DNA of 64,000 nucleotides from assembly GCF_014650955.1 (NCBI RefSeq), contig NZ_BMVY01000006.1, positions 248,001 through 312,000 on the forward strand. Reading direction: 5' to 3'. Below, piece by piece: positions 25,562 through 34,542 of this stretch. The number at the start of each line of letters is the position of its first letter. The first letter of the stretch is position 1. This DNA comes from Streptomyces tauricus (GTDB taxonomy: Bacteria; Actinomycetota; Actinomycetes; Streptomycetales; Streptomycetaceae). The position numbers and the translations under genes were made by a program. The notes under the pieces were generated by a model. That model searched no databases and was not told the DNA's origin. It was given only the letters and a program-made list of their open reading frames with translations.

Positions 25562-26221
25562 CTACCGACGGGCGTCCCGCCCGCACGCGTATGCCAGGGG
25601 GGAGATCAGTTCCTCCGCGTCCGGGAGCCAGCGGTTCGCGGGTGTGGGACGGCAGGCCCACTGCACGGCGCCCCGCGCCCCGAACCGCGTCGGCGGCGCG
25701 GCCACGTACGTGCCCTCCCCGAGGACATCCAGGTCGAGGGAGGCGAGTGGCCAGCCCAGCTTGCGGACCAGGTCCGGGACCTTCGCCGCGGCCCCGGGAA
25801 GCACGAAGAACTGCATCCGCCGGTCCGGCGTGCACGTCACGGGACCGAGCGTCAGCTCCATCCGCCGCATCCGCGCGAGCGCGAGGAACCCCGCGGTCTC
25901 GGGGACGTCGATCGCGTCGAACGTCCGACCCGTCGGCAGCAGGATCGACGCCGCAGGCTGCTTCGCCCACAGCCGGCGCGCGACGGTCGCACTGCCCGTG
26001 GCGACCGTCGCCCAGTCCTCGCGCGCCGGGTGCGCGCCGGGCACCGCGCACGACGGGTCGCCGCACGAGCAGCACTGCACGCCGTCGACGGCCTCCAGCC
26101 AGGTGCCGGGGAACACGTCCCAATGGCGTTCCTCGGCATAGCGCACGGCTGTGTCCTGCAGCGACTCGCCGCGCTGCTTCGGGATCTGGGCGGTCTCGGG
26201 GCCTGCGATCGTCTCTTCCAC
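25562..26221 (-). CDS. small prim-pol-domain protein (bifunctional DNA primase/polymerase family)
   Basis: About 219 aa from GTG 26221 (an in-frame GTG at 26245 would add 8 residues). It resembles the N-terminal prim-pol domain of plasmid replication proteins: RYAEERHWDVFPGTW, then a zinc-like CCSCGDPSCAVPGAHPA at about 50-66 and ILLPTGRTFDAIDVP. There is no helicase domain, and I cannot see the full acidic catalytic triad, so polymerase activity is doubtful. Conserved on Streptomyces chromosomes beside the TPR regulator that diverges from it; the pair may be functionally linked. No plasmid genes nearby. Confidence 0.75.
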   Translation of the reverse strand: MEETIAGPETAQIPKQRGESLQDTAVRYAEERHWDVFPGTWLEAVDGVQCCSCGDPSCAVPGAHPAREDWATVATGSATVARRLWAKQPAASILLPTGRTFDAIDVPETAGFLALARMRRMELTLGPVTCTPDRRMQFFVLPGAAAKVPDLVRKLGWPLASLDLDVLGEGTYVAAPPTRFGARGAVQWACRPTPANRWLPDAEELISPLAYACGRDARR

Positions 26222-26545
26222 GCTGAACTCAACTCCCGCACCCACCAGGGGTTACGGGCCTTACGCGCGCGGGGGAGGAGCACCGATCCCACGTGTGGGG
26301 CGCATGGATGCATCTGTGGGGGCGCGCATGGGAGGCGGCAGCGGGTGGTGGGTAGCCCTGTGTGGGGCGGGCAGCAGCCTTTACCCGGCAATCCTCGCAT
26401 GTCTCGCATCTTCGGTATGTCCGCGGGGCATTGATCTTCGAGGCCGGACTTCTCGTTCCTCTCACGAGGGCGGGAGGGCCCGGTCACTGAGGGCTCATCA
26501 ACTCGGTGCGCGTGGGCAGGCACCGCAGCCACAGGGGGTACGCCA
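26222..26545. other. divergent promoter region, prim-pol and TPR regulator genes
   Basis: 324 bp without a gene. It contains a GATGCATC palindrome near 26310 and G-rich tracts. No clear -35/-10 pair on either strand. Confidence 0.4.
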
Positions 26546-27931
26546 ATGGCCGCAAGGCCTCTCGTCGCGCGGCAGCCGAACGAACGACTGCAGGCGCTCA
26601 TTCAGGAAGCGGGCTGTTCGAACGCCGGTCTGGCCCGCCGGGTCAACATGTGCGGCGCGGAACACGGCCTCGATCTGCGCTACGACAAGACGTCCGTGGC
26701 GCGCTGGCTGCGCGGTCAGCAGCCGCGGGGCCGGGCGCCCGCGATCATCGCCGAGGCGCTGGGCCGCAAGCTGGGCCGGACCGTCACGATCGACGAGATC
26801 GGCATGGCGAACGGCAAGAACCTCGCCTCGGGCGTGGGTCTGCAGTTCTCGCCGACGGTGCTCGGCGCGATCGAGCAGGTCTGCGAGCTGTGGCGCAGCG
26901 ACGTGGGCCGCCGGGACTTCCTGTCCGGTTCGTCCGTCGCGGCCTCCGCGCTCGTCGAACCGAGCCGGGACTGGCTCATCTCGTCGCCGGACGCGCAGGT
27001 CTCGCGCTCGGCCGGGCCGCGGGTCGGGCAGTCCGACGTGGCGGCCGTGACCGCGATGACCCAGGCGCTCGTCGACCTCGACCACCAGTACGGCAGCGGG
27101 CATGTGCGCCCGGTCGTCGTGCACTACCTGAACAGCGTCGTCTCGGGGCTGCTGGCGGGCTCGTACCGGGAAGCGGTCGGGCGTGAACTCTTCGCGGCGG
27201 TCGCGCGCTTGACGGAACTCGCGGGCTACATGGCGATCGACACCGGGCAGCCGGGCCTCGCGCAGCGCTACTACATCCAGGCGCTGCGGCTCGCACAGGC
27301 GGCGGGCGACCGCGGATACGGCGGATACGTGCTCGCCGCGTCCATGAGCCACCTGGCCGCGCAGCTCGGAAACCCCCGGGAGATCGCGCAGTTGGCGCGG
27401 GCGGCGCAGGAGGGGGCGCGCGGGAGGGTCACACCGCGCGCGGAGTCGATGTTCCATGCCGCGGAGGCGCGGGGCCATGCCCTGCTCGGCGACGCGCGTT
27501 CGGCGCAGTCGGCGTCCGGCCGGGCCGTGGCGGCGCTGGAGCAGGCCGATCCGGAGTCCGGGGACGACCCGCGCTGGATCGCGCACTTCGACGAGGCCTA
27601 TCTGGCCGACGAACTGGCGCACTGTCACCGCGACCTGGGGCAGGCCGAGGCCGCCGCGCGGCGCGCGCAGGAATCCCTGGACGGGCACCCCGAGTCGCGG
27701 GCCAGGCGGCGCGCGATCGGGTACGTGCTTCTTGCCAGCGCGCAGGTGCAGCAGCGCGAGGTCGAGGAGGCCTGCCACACGGGTCTGCGAGCGGTCGAGC
27801 TGCTGGGCACGCTGCGGTCCAACCGCGGCGCCGAGTACCTGGACGACTTCCAGCAGCGCCTGGAGCCGTACCGGGACGAGCCCGTGGTGCGGGAGTTCGG
27901 CGCACGTATGGAACTTCAGGCGGCGGCCTAG
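26546..27931 (+). CDS. XRE-like/TPR regulator (NsdA/NsdB-type)
   Basis: 461 aa cytoplasmic protein. An N-terminal helix-turn-helix-like region (about 10-75: ERLQALIQEAGCSNAGLARR, TSVARWLRGQQPRG) is followed by a long all-helical C-terminal part (about 150-450) with tetratricopeptide-like repeats (GQPGLAQRYYIQALRLAQAA, LGQAEAAARRAQESLDGHP). This domain order is that of Streptomyces pleiotropic regulators of the Nsd group, which affect sporulation and antibiotic production, and of peptide-sensing RRNPP-like proteins. ATG with AGGGGGTA upstream. A strong hairpin terminator follows. Its partner or target cannot be read from here. Confidence 0.8.
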   Translation: MAARPLVARQPNERLQALIQEAGCSNAGLARRVNMCGAEHGLDLRYDKTSVARWLRGQQPRGRAPAIIAEALGRKLGRTVTIDEIGMANGKNLASGVGLQFSPTVLGAIEQVCELWRSDVGRRDFLSGSSVAASALVEPSRDWLISSPDAQVSRSAGPRVGQSDVAAVTAMTQALVDLDHQYGSGHVRPVVVHYLNSVVSGLLAGSYREAVGRELFAAVARLTELAGYMAIDTGQPGLAQRYYIQALRLAQAAGDRGYGGYVLAASMSHLAAQLGNPREIAQLARAAQEGARGRVTPRAESMFHAAEARGHALLGDARSAQSASGRAVAALEQADPESGDDPRWIAHFDEAYLADELAHCHRDLGQAEAAARRAQESLDGHPESRARRRAIGYVLLASAQVQQREVEEACHTGLRAVELLGTLRSNRGAEYLDDFQQRLEPYRDEPVVREFGARMELQAAA

Positions 27932-27964
27932 GCACACGGGCCGAGGGCAGCCGGAGGCAGTCGT

Positions 27965-28000
27965 GGGGAGCCGAGGGGGAGTTGAGCCCCTCGGCTCCCC
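27965..28000 (+). terminator. strong hairpin terminator
   Basis: GGGGAGCCGAGGGG (27965-27978) and CCCCTCGGCTCCCC (27987-28000) form a perfect 14-bp stem with an 8-nt loop, 34 nt after the TPR regulator stop. Confidence 0.8.
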
Positions 28001-28209
28001 TCGGCTCTCTTCGGCGTGAACGTGTGAGAAAAGAAGCACGCGTAGTGAAAGGAGGCGCGAAAAGGGGGCTCGAACAGCTTTCCGGGGGCGGTTTGTCACT
28101 CACTGTCCCCGGTGGCGGGTGTCACCTCCCGTGCTGCGTGGCACCGGCTCCTGGGGACCCGGTAGCGTGAACCGACGATTCCGAAGGTCCCCCATTCGTA
28201 GGAGTCCCG

Positions 28210-30048
28210 GTGACGCACAACGGACAGGGCGACGAGCCCTCGGCGCGACCCGCGCGCGAAGGCATCGTGCTGCCGTCCGACGGCGGCGAGCCCCTCCTGC
28301 CGGGCCAGACCGGCGACCGCGCGGTCCCGGCGGGCGGTCAGGCCTGGGACCAGCCGTGGGGTCCGCGGCCCGCTCCGCAGGCCGACGAGTGGGGTGGCGC
28401 GGGCGGCACGGGTGGTACCGGTGGCGCCGACAACGCCGGTGGTGCCGCGCAGGCTCCGGATACGCAGATCTCCAGCTGGAGTGCCGGGCCGCAGGGCGCC
28501 GGCGGCCAGGGTGCGCCGGGCTCGGGCTGGGGCGCGTCCGGCGGTGGCGGGCAGGTCTCGCAGTACACCGAGCCCTCCGGTCCGTACGGGGCGCAGGACC
28601 CGGGCGGTCAGTGGGGCGCGGCCCCGCAGACGCCCGGCGGCGCGATACCCCAGTCCCAGCCGCAGCCCCAGCAGCAACAACAGCCTCAGCAGCAGTACGA
28701 CGGCCGGACCGGTAACGGGTACGGCGTCTCGCAGACGCAGAATGCCGGCGGTTCGCACGGACAGGGCGGCTACGGTTACCCGGCCGCCTCCGGAGCGGGG
28801 TCGGGCGCACTGCCGCCCGCCGCCCCCATGGACGAGGGCGCGACCCAGTTCCTGCCGCCCGTCCCCGCCGCGCCCATGGACGAGGGCGCCACGCAGTTCC
28901 TGCCGCCGGTGGGGCCCGGGGCGCTGCCTCCGGAGATGCCCGCGGCGGGTACGGCACCGGACGGTGCGGCCGGTGACTCCACCCGTTACCTCGGGCGGGT
29001 TCCGTCCGACGGCCCCGGGCCCCTGCCCGCCGCCGTCGATCCCGACGCCCAGCCCACCCAGTTCATGGCGCCTGTGCCCTCGCAGCCCGGCGCGGCCGGA
29101 TACGGGGTACGGCCCGGCGGGCCCGGGGCGGGTCCGGGGCCGGAGGACCGGCAGCAGCCGCCCGCGGAGTTCGACAACCTGTTCCGGGCCGACTCCGCAG
29201 GCGCCACCCAGCAGCTGCCCCCGGTGGACCAGCCGCGGGCGCGACGGGGCAGACAACCGGGTGCCGCCTCGCCCGAGTTCGGTACGCCGGCCGGTTTCGG
29301 CACACCCGGCGGCTTCGGTGCCTCCGGTGGTGCCGGTGCGCCCGCGGGCCCCGAGGGCCCCGGCGGGCGTGGCGCACGCCGCGCCGCGGCCGACGGTGAC
29401 CACGGCCGCGGTGGCCGTTCCCGTTCCCGCGTTCCCCTCATCGCCGCCGTCGGCGTGGGCATAGCCGTGCTCGGCATCGGCGCGGGCGCCCTGCTCAGCG
29501 GTGGCGGGGGCGAGGAGGACAAGGGCGACGAGAACACGACGGTCGCGGCGACCGCGCCGGCCACCGACGGCTCCGGCTCGTCCTCGGCGGGGCCGGAGGA
29601 GGAGCAGGCCGTGGCCCTGGACAAGCTCCTGGCGGACAGCGGCAACAGCCGTGACGCGGTGGTCAAGGCCGTCGACAACGTCCGCAGGTGCACCAACCTC
29701 GGGCAGGCGGCCGCCGACCTGCGCGACGCCGCCGAGCAGCGCAACGGTCTGGTCACGCGTCTCGCGGGACTCTCCGTCGACAAGCTGGACAACCACGCGC
29801 AGCTGACCGCCGCGCTCAAGAGCGCGTGGAAGGCCTCCGCCGCGGCGGACACCCACTACGCCGCGTGGGCGGACCAGGCCGCGGGCAAGAAGGGCTGCCA
29901 CAAGGGCCAGGCCCGGTCCACGGGGCAGACCGCCGCGGGCAACCGCGAGAGCGGCACCGCGACCACGCAGAAGGCCAAGGCCGCGAAGCTCTGGAACTCC
30001 ATCGCGCAGACGTACGGGCTCACGGAACGTCAGCCGGGTCAGCTTTGA
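28210..30048 (+). CDS. low-complexity one-pass membrane protein with repeated TQ motifs
   Basis: 612 aa, unrecognised function. Residues 1-395 are disordered and rich in Gly, Pro, Gln and Ala, including a Q/P run near 152-168. Four related threonine motifs occur: DEGATQFLPPV twice (about 206 and 222), PTQFMAPV (about 282) and GATQQLPPV (about 332). An Arg-rich patch precedes a single membrane helix (PLIAAVGVGIAVLGIGAGALL, about 411-431), and about 180 helical residues with two cysteines lie outside. The TQ motifs look like Ser/Thr-kinase phosphosites or FHA-binding sites, so it may be a kinase-controlled envelope protein. GTG 28210 follows GTAGGAG. Confidence 0.8.
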   Translation: MTHNGQGDEPSARPAREGIVLPSDGGEPLLPGQTGDRAVPAGGQAWDQPWGPRPAPQADEWGGAGGTGGTGGADNAGGAAQAPDTQISSWSAGPQGAGGQGAPGSGWGASGGGGQVSQYTEPSGPYGAQDPGGQWGAAPQTPGGAIPQSQPQPQQQQQPQQQYDGRTGNGYGVSQTQNAGGSHGQGGYGYPAASGAGSGALPPAAPMDEGATQFLPPVPAAPMDEGATQFLPPVGPGALPPEMPAAGTAPDGAAGDSTRYLGRVPSDGPGPLPAAVDPDAQPTQFMAPVPSQPGAAGYGVRPGGPGAGPGPEDRQQPPAEFDNLFRADSAGATQQLPPVDQPRARRGRQPGAASPEFGTPAGFGTPGGFGASGGAGAPAGPEGPGGRGARRAAADGDHGRGGRSRSRVPLIAAVGVGIAVLGIGAGALLSGGGGEEDKGDENTTVAATAPATDGSGSSSAGPEEEQAVALDKLLADSGNSRDAVVKAVDNVRRCTNLGQAAADLRDAAEQRNGLVTRLAGLSVDKLDNHAQLTAALKSAWKASAAADTHYAAWADQAAGKKGCHKGQARSTGQTAAGNRESGTATTQKAKAAKLWNSIAQTYGLTERQPGQL

Positions 30049-30325
30049 CCGGCGGGCCCGACCGGCCCGACCGGCCCGTCTGATCGACCGGCCCGTTCGG
30101 CCCGACTGACCTGACCGGCCCCACCGGTCTGACCGGCCCGTCTGACCTGACCGGCCTGACCGGCCCGTCTGACCGACTGGCCCGTCCGGCCCGATTGGCC
30201 CGACCGACCCGATTGGCCCGACCGGCCCGTTCGGCCCGATTGGCCTGACGGGCCCCACCGGCCTGACCGGCCGTCTGACCTGACCGGCCCGTTCGGCCCG
30301 TCTGACCCGTCCGGCCCGGGCCCGG
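30049..30325. repeat. degenerate GACCGGCCC-type minisatellite
   Basis: About 275 bp built from imperfect 9-bp units such as GACCGGCCC, GTTCGGCCC and GTCTGACCT. It separates the convergent TQ-motif membrane protein and solute-binding lipoprotein genes. On the minus strand it would read as a collagen-like Gly-x-y series, but it has no start or ribosome-binding site, so I treat it as non-coding repeat DNA. Confidence 0.75.
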
Positions 30326-30334
30326 TTCGTTCAG

Positions 30335-31651
30335 TCAGGATGTCTGTGTTGTTTCCAGGGTTTTCGAGACGTTCACGAAGCCCTTGCGTTCCGTGACCAG
30401 CTTGCCCTTGCGTACCACCTGGAAGGTCACGTCCGCGTTGACCAGGCGCGCGAAGCCGCTCGACGCGATCAGGTCCTGGAAGCTCCAGTTCAGGGTCGGC
30501 GTGAGCCCGCCCGTGTCCACCTTCAGGCCGTCGTCGAGCGTGCGCCGCAGCGACCGCGCGGTCACATCGCCCTCGCCCAGCGACTCGATGGCCTTCTTCA
30601 GGACGGTGTACGCGACCCAGGTCGTCTGCACGCCGGGATCGGAGGCGTCGATGCGGTTGTCGCCGAACGCCTCCTTCTGGATGACCTGGCGCATCGCACT
30701 CCACCGCTTGTCGCTCGACGCCGGGTACCAGCCGGTGACGTACGAACCCTCGTACATGCTTCCCGTCGCGTCGATCATCGACTGGTCGATGCTGCCGAGC
30801 ACGGAGGCCGTCCGTACCGTCGGGTAGTCCTCGCGGGTGCGCCGGAACGAGTCCATGAAGGTGTCGGTGCGGTCGCCGAGGGCGGGTATCACGCAGCCCT
30901 CCTTCCGCGGGTCCTTCGTGACCCGTTGCAGGGCCCGCTGGGCGTGTCCCGAGAACTCCGTGGCGTCCTCGGCGGCCCGCTGGTCGACGGAGGCCCGGTG
31001 GCCGCCCGCAGTCAGGCCGGAGTCCAGGAGTACGGGCAGCTCGTCGCCCGCGATCGTGTCGGGGCGGATGAGGGTCACCGGGCCGCAGGACCTGGCGAGC
31101 TGCTGGCCGAGGCCGACCAGCAGGGACGGCTGGCCGCCGTTCACCGGGTACGAGAGCGGGCTCGTGAACTCGTCGTCCGTGACGCCGTACCCGCCGAGGT
31201 ACGGGATGCCGGCCGCCTCCAGCGGAGCGAGGAAGGAGCGGGCGTGCTGGCTGTACGAACCGACGACCGCGACGACGTTCTCCGCGGCGGCGCGGCGGGC
31301 GCAGCTCGCGGCCGCCACCGTGTCGTTGTGGTCGTTGCAGGTGAGGACCTTGAGCTTGCGGCCGTTGATGCCGCCCTTCGAGTTGATCCAGCGTGCGTAG
31401 GCCTTGGCGAGAGCGGGCATTCCGGGCTTGTTGGTCGTTTTCGTCTTCTCGGGCGCCCACGTCATGACGGTGATCGGGTCGCCCCCGGAACCCCCTGTGA
31501 CACCGGGGACGACACCGCAGCCGACGGCCGTCGACAGGCACACCGCCAGCGCGCCCGCCGACAGCACTCTCGCCCTGGCGGCTGGGAGGCGCAGGCGGGG
31601 GCGGAGGTGCAGGACGGGGAGGAAGCTGCGGGTGCGTCGCCGGCCGGTCAT
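30335..31651 (-). CDS. ABC-type branched-chain substrate-binding lipoprotein
   Basis: 438 aa extracytoplasmic binding protein (type I periplasmic fold, Leu/Ile/Val-BP family). N-terminal signal with many arginines, a hydrophobic core and a lipobox ending at Cys45 (LSTAVGC). Mature part: ITVMTWAPEKTKTT, WINSKGGINGRKLKV, VVAVVGSYSQHARSFLAPLEAAGIPYL and a C-terminal lobe with QTTWVAYTVLKKAIESL, all typical of the family. No permease or ATPase gene nearby, so it is an orphan receptor or works with distant subunits. ATG 31651 is chosen; the frame extends to 31780 without a better start. Confidence 0.87.
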   Translation of the reverse strand: MTGRRRTRSFLPVLHLRPRLRLPAARARVLSAGALAVCLSTAVGCGVVPGVTGGSGGDPITVMTWAPEKTKTTNKPGMPALAKAYARWINSKGGINGRKLKVLTCNDHNDTVAAASCARRAAAENVVAVVGSYSQHARSFLAPLEAAGIPYLGGYGVTDDEFTSPLSYPVNGGQPSLLVGLGQQLARSCGPVTLIRPDTIAGDELPVLLDSGLTAGGHRASVDQRAAEDATEFSGHAQRALQRVTKDPRKEGCVIPALGDRTDTFMDSFRRTREDYPTVRTASVLGSIDQSMIDATGSMYEGSYVTGWYPASSDKRWSAMRQVIQKEAFGDNRIDASDPGVQTTWVAYTVLKKAIESLGEGDVTARSLRRTLDDGLKVDTGGLTPTLNWSFQDLIASSGFARLVNADVTFQVVRKGKLVTERKGFVNVSKTLETTQTS

Positions 31652-31822
31652 GGTTACGCACGATTCCGTCACACCGCTACGGCCGGTGTGACCCTCGGTC
31701 AACGCCTGGTGACGTCCGGGTGAACACCGGGGTGCGGGGCGGGCCGGTCCGGCGGGAACGTACGATCGGTGACCGTGCAAGGTTCGGAGAACTCTTCCCG
31801 TCGCGGGCGTCGCTCATCCACC

Positions 31823-32269
31823 ATGGGCGGCATGCCACTGAACGATATGCCGTGGTGGCGCTGGCGCAGCAATGTGCGCTCCGCGCTGCACATGCTTTCC
31901 GACACCGAGTTCCAGCGGGGGGTGTGGCTCGCGGGGGTCGACGGGTACGGGGATGTGACCGACGCCGTCTATCGCCTCGTCGAGGACACCTGGCTGGACA
32001 ACTGGTCCGCCGAGAAATACGTCGGCACGATCTTCCGGGACTCGCAGGAGGCGGCGCTCGTCGACTCCGCGGTATTGCGGGTGCTGCGGATCATGCATCA
32101 GGTGGGGCCTGACGCGGCTGTGTCCGTGTACCTAGAACATGCGGGGTGGGCCGACGCGGTACGGGCCGCTCGGGACGCGCATGTGCGGATGGCCGTGAGC
32201 GACGGGGAGGATCCGGACGTTCCGCCTCGGACGCTCGAGGTTCTGCAGATCATGACTCGCTCTGCCTGA
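31823..32269 (+). CDS. conserved hypothetical protein (about 148 aa)
   Basis: Soluble, acidic, Trp-rich N-terminus (MPLNDMPWWRWRSNVRS), then YRLVEDTWLDNWSAEKYVGT and LRIMHQVGPDAAVSVYLEHAGW, with no motif I can assign. It looks like the small conserved Streptomyces proteins of unknown function. Start uncertain between ATG 31823, ATG 31832 and GTG 31769; none has a good ribosome-binding site, and ATG 31832 would begin exactly at MPLNDMPWW. An inverted pair of the GC-rich repeat follows as a likely terminator. Confidence 0.7.
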   Translation: MGGMPLNDMPWWRWRSNVRSALHMLSDTEFQRGVWLAGVDGYGDVTDAVYRLVEDTWLDNWSAEKYVGTIFRDSQEAALVDSAVLRVLRIMHQVGPDAAVSVYLEHAGWADAVRAARDAHVRMAVSDGEDPDVPPRTLEVLQIMTRSA

Positions 32270-32315
32270 GGTGTGTTGTCGGGTGCCGGTCGGCAGGGGC
32301 CTTTCGTGTTGTTCT

Positions 32316-32347
32316 CCGCGCCCCTGCTTCTGCTTTTAGGGGCGCGG
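32316..32347 (+). terminator. repeat-derived hairpin terminator
   Basis: CCGCGCCCCT (32316-32325) and AGGGGCGCGG (32338-32347) are facing fragments of the GC-rich repeat, forming a 10-bp stem with a 12-nt T-rich loop, 47 nt after the stop of the hypothetical gene. Confidence 0.6.
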
Positions 32348-32420
32348 GGGGCCGCGCGCGGAGGTCCGGTGGGCGGGACGTGTGGGCGCGCGCGGGGGGC
32401 GTTGTGGGACCCTGGCCGGT

Positions 32421-33272
32421 ATGAACGACCAGTACGTCCTGACGCTTTCCTGCCCCGACAAGCAGGGCATCGTGCACGCCGTGTCGAGCTACCTCTTCAT
32501 GACCGGCTGCAACATCGAGGACAGCCAGCAGTTCGGTGACCACGACACGGGGCTGTTCTTCATGCGGGTCCACTTCTCGGCGGAGCCGCCGGTGACCGTG
32601 GACAAGCTGCGCGCGAGCTTCGCGGCGATCGGTGACTCCTTCCAGATGGACTGGCAGATCCACCGGGCCGACGAGAAGATGCGGGTCGTGCTGATGGTCA
32701 GCAAGTTCGGGCACTGCCTGAACGATCTGCTGTTCCGGGCGCGGATCGGGGCGTTGCCCGTCGAGATTGCGGCTGTGGTGTCCAATCACACGGACTTCGC
32801 CGAGCTTGTGGATTCGTACCATGTGCCGTTTCGGCATATTCCGGTCACCAAGGACAACAAGCCGCAGGCTGAGGCGCAGGTGCTGGAGTTGGTGCGGGAG
32901 CAGGGGGTCGAGCTGGTGGTGCTGGCCCGGTACATGCAGGTGCTCTCGGATGATCTGTGCAAGCAGTTGAGCGGCAGGATCATCAATATCCATCATTCTT
33001 TCCTGCCTAGCTTCAAGGGTGCGAAGCCCTATCACCAGGCGCATGTGCGCGGGGTGAAGCTGATCGGTGCCACCGCGCACTATGTGACGGCCGACCTCGA
33101 CGAGGGGCCGATCATCGAGCAGGAGGTCGAGCGGGTGGGGCACCAGGTCACGCCGGAGCAGCTGGTGGCTGTGGGGCGGGATGTGGAGTGCCAGGCGCTG
33201 GCCCGGGCCGTGAAGTGGCATGCGGAGCGGCGGATTCTGCTGAACGGCCGGCGGACCGTCGTGTTCGACTGA
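32421..33272 (+). CDS. purU: formyltetrahydrofolate deformylase
   Basis: 283 aa. Hydrolyses 10-formyl-THF to formate and THF, balancing one-carbon pools and feeding purT-type purine synthesis. N-terminal ACT domain (about 1-85: YVLTLSCPDKQGIVHAVSSYL) and C-terminal formyltransferase domain with FRHIPVT and IINIHHSFLPSFKGAKPYHQ, which holds the catalytic Asn/His region, plus GATAHYVTADLDEGPIIEQ. ATG 32421 gives the standard length. Single gene; converges on the anti-sigma gene. Confidence 0.95.
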   Translation: MNDQYVLTLSCPDKQGIVHAVSSYLFMTGCNIEDSQQFGDHDTGLFFMRVHFSAEPPVTVDKLRASFAAIGDSFQMDWQIHRADEKMRVVLMVSKFGHCLNDLLFRARIGALPVEIAAVVSNHTDFAELVDSYHVPFRHIPVTKDNKPQAEAQVLELVREQGVELVVLARYMQVLSDDLCKQLSGRIINIHHSFLPSFKGAKPYHQAHVRGVKLIGATAHYVTADLDEGPIIEQEVERVGHQVTPEQLVAVGRDVECQALARAVKWHAERRILLNGRRTVVFD

Positions 33273-33282
33273 CCCTGTTTTG

Positions 33283-33314
33283 CCGACGTTCCGACGTTCC
33301 GACGTTCCGGCGTT
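33283..33314. repeat. 8-bp tandem repeat at convergent gene ends
   Basis: CCGACGTT occurs four times head to tail (last copy with one change), between the purU stop and the stop codon of the anti-sigma gene, which it touches. Probably slippage-generated. Confidence 0.6.
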
Positions 33315-34542
33315 ACATGCGGCTCAGTGATGCCGCTGCGAACAGGACGTCTCTGATTGCCTCTCGGTCTCCTGACTGGCCCGCCGCCGCTTCCTCGGGG
33401 GAGACGTGGCCCGCGGCCAGTTGGCAGAACTCCACACCGTCCAGGGCCACGTGGGCCACCTCGCGGTCGGCGGAGGCCAGGGCGCCGGGCGCGTCGAGCG
33501 GGATGAGCCATTCGCCGCCGCCCAGGCCCTCGATCTCCGGGCGGAGGCTGCGGCCGGGGGCGCCGGCCGGGACCAGGTGGGGGGTCTCGCCGGGGGCCGC
33601 GAGGCCCGCCTGGCGGCGGGCCGTCAGGGCCGAGGGGAGCATGCGGGCGCCCAGGTCGATCATCGCGTGCAGATGGCGGGGGGCCGGTGGCTCGTAGGGG
33701 TAGTCGACCGCGTCGGCGATGTCCCCCGCGTGGACCCAGGTCTCGAACGCCCGGTCCAGCATCGAGTCGCGGAGGGGGAGTTCGAACTCGCCGTACGGGA
33801 CGGGGAGGCGGCCGGAGCCCCCGCCCGCGAAGGCCACCGTGCGGACGAGGTTGTGGGACTGCTCGCGCCAGGGGCCGCGTACGGAGCGGGTGGGCGGGAA
33901 GTGGGCGGCGCGCCAGAAGGCCTCGGTGCGGGCCGCGGGCGTGGGGGTGTCCGCCGGGGTTTCCAGCGGGTCGTCCAGGCCGAGTGCGACGGCGACGAGA
34001 CCGTCCACGGTCAGCAGGTGGGCGATGACTCCGGCGACGGTGGTGCGCCGGCTGGTGGGTTCCTTGCCGTCGAACCAGCGCAGTCGCACCGGGGCGTGCC
34101 ACTCGGCGTCGCCGATGTCCTGGAGCAGGGCGTCCAGGCGGGCGGTCTCCGCGTCGTACGGGGTGGCCCAGGAGGGGACCGGGATCCGGGGCGGGCGGCG
34201 GCTCAGGCAGGCCTGTAGGACGCGGGTGCGCAGGGCCGGGTCCAGGTCGAGGGTCTCCGGCGGGTGCAGGAGGCCCACTGCTTCACGCAGTCGCAGGGCC
34301 TCGTCCGCGCAGGCGCCGCAGCCGCCGAGGTGGTCCTCCACCGCCGCCGTCTCCTCGGGCGAGCAGGCTGCCAGCGCCCAGGCGCCGAGCAGTGCCTTCA
34401 GGACCCGGTGTTCGAGGATGAGGGGAGGGGTGGGGAGGGGCAGGCCCGTGTCCTCCATGGAGGTGCGGGGGACCGGTATGCGCGGGGCGTTGTGCGGGTC
34501 CGGGTCGTCGTCGTACTCGCCGAAGGGGTTGGCGCTGTTCAT
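33313..34542 (-). CDS. zinc-finger anti-sigma factor fused to mycothiol-isomerase-like domain
   Basis: 409 aa. Residues about 45-95 carry the anti-sigma zinc motif H-x3-C-x2-C ([17 protein letters not shown]). Residues about 125-400 form a DinB/mycothiol-dependent maleylpyruvate isomerase domain ([34 protein letters not shown]). No membrane segment, so it is a soluble anti-sigma factor. It overlaps the sigma gene by ATGA (34539-34542), so the two proteins are made together. The fusion suggests that redox or mycothiol state is sensed through the C-terminal domain; that part is inference. Confidence 0.85.
   Translation of the reverse strand: MNSANPFGEYDDDPDPHNAPRIPVPRTSMEDTGLPLPTPPLILEHRVLKALLGAWALAACSPEETAAVEDHLGGCGACADEALRLREAVGLLHPPETLDLDPALRTRVLQACLSRRPPRIPVPSWATPYDAETARLDALLQDIGDAEWHAPVRLRWFDGKEPTSRRTTVAGVIAHLLTVDGLVAVALGLDDPLETPADTPTPAARTEAFWRAAHFPPTRSVRGPWREQSHNLVRTVAFAGGGSGRLPVPYGEFELPLRDSMLDRAFETWVHAGDIADAVDYPYEPPAPRHLHAMIDLGARMLPSALTARRQAGLAAPGETPHLVPAGAPGRSLRPEIEGLGGGEWLIPLDAPGALASADREVAHVALDGVEFCQLAAGHVSPEEAAAGQSGDREAIRDVLFAAASLSRM

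Noticed and set aside
22743..26123. 1126-codon minus-strand open frame
   Set aside because: It runs through the ABC ATPase in another frame and the prim-pol gene; only the part from ATG 24347 down has membrane-protein character and is coupled to the ATPase. The rest is stop-free because of GC richness.
28024..28170. small plus-strand ORF of 48 codons starting at a GTG
   Set aside because: Next to strong AAAGGAGG sequence, but that lies inside the ORF rather than before its start. Could be 5' leader of the membrane protein gene; no conservation can be tested here.
28096..30258. 720-codon minus-strand frame with collagen-like Gly-x-y start
   Set aside because: It is antisense to the TQ-motif protein and opens within the 9-bp minisatellite; no ribosome-binding site or promoter.
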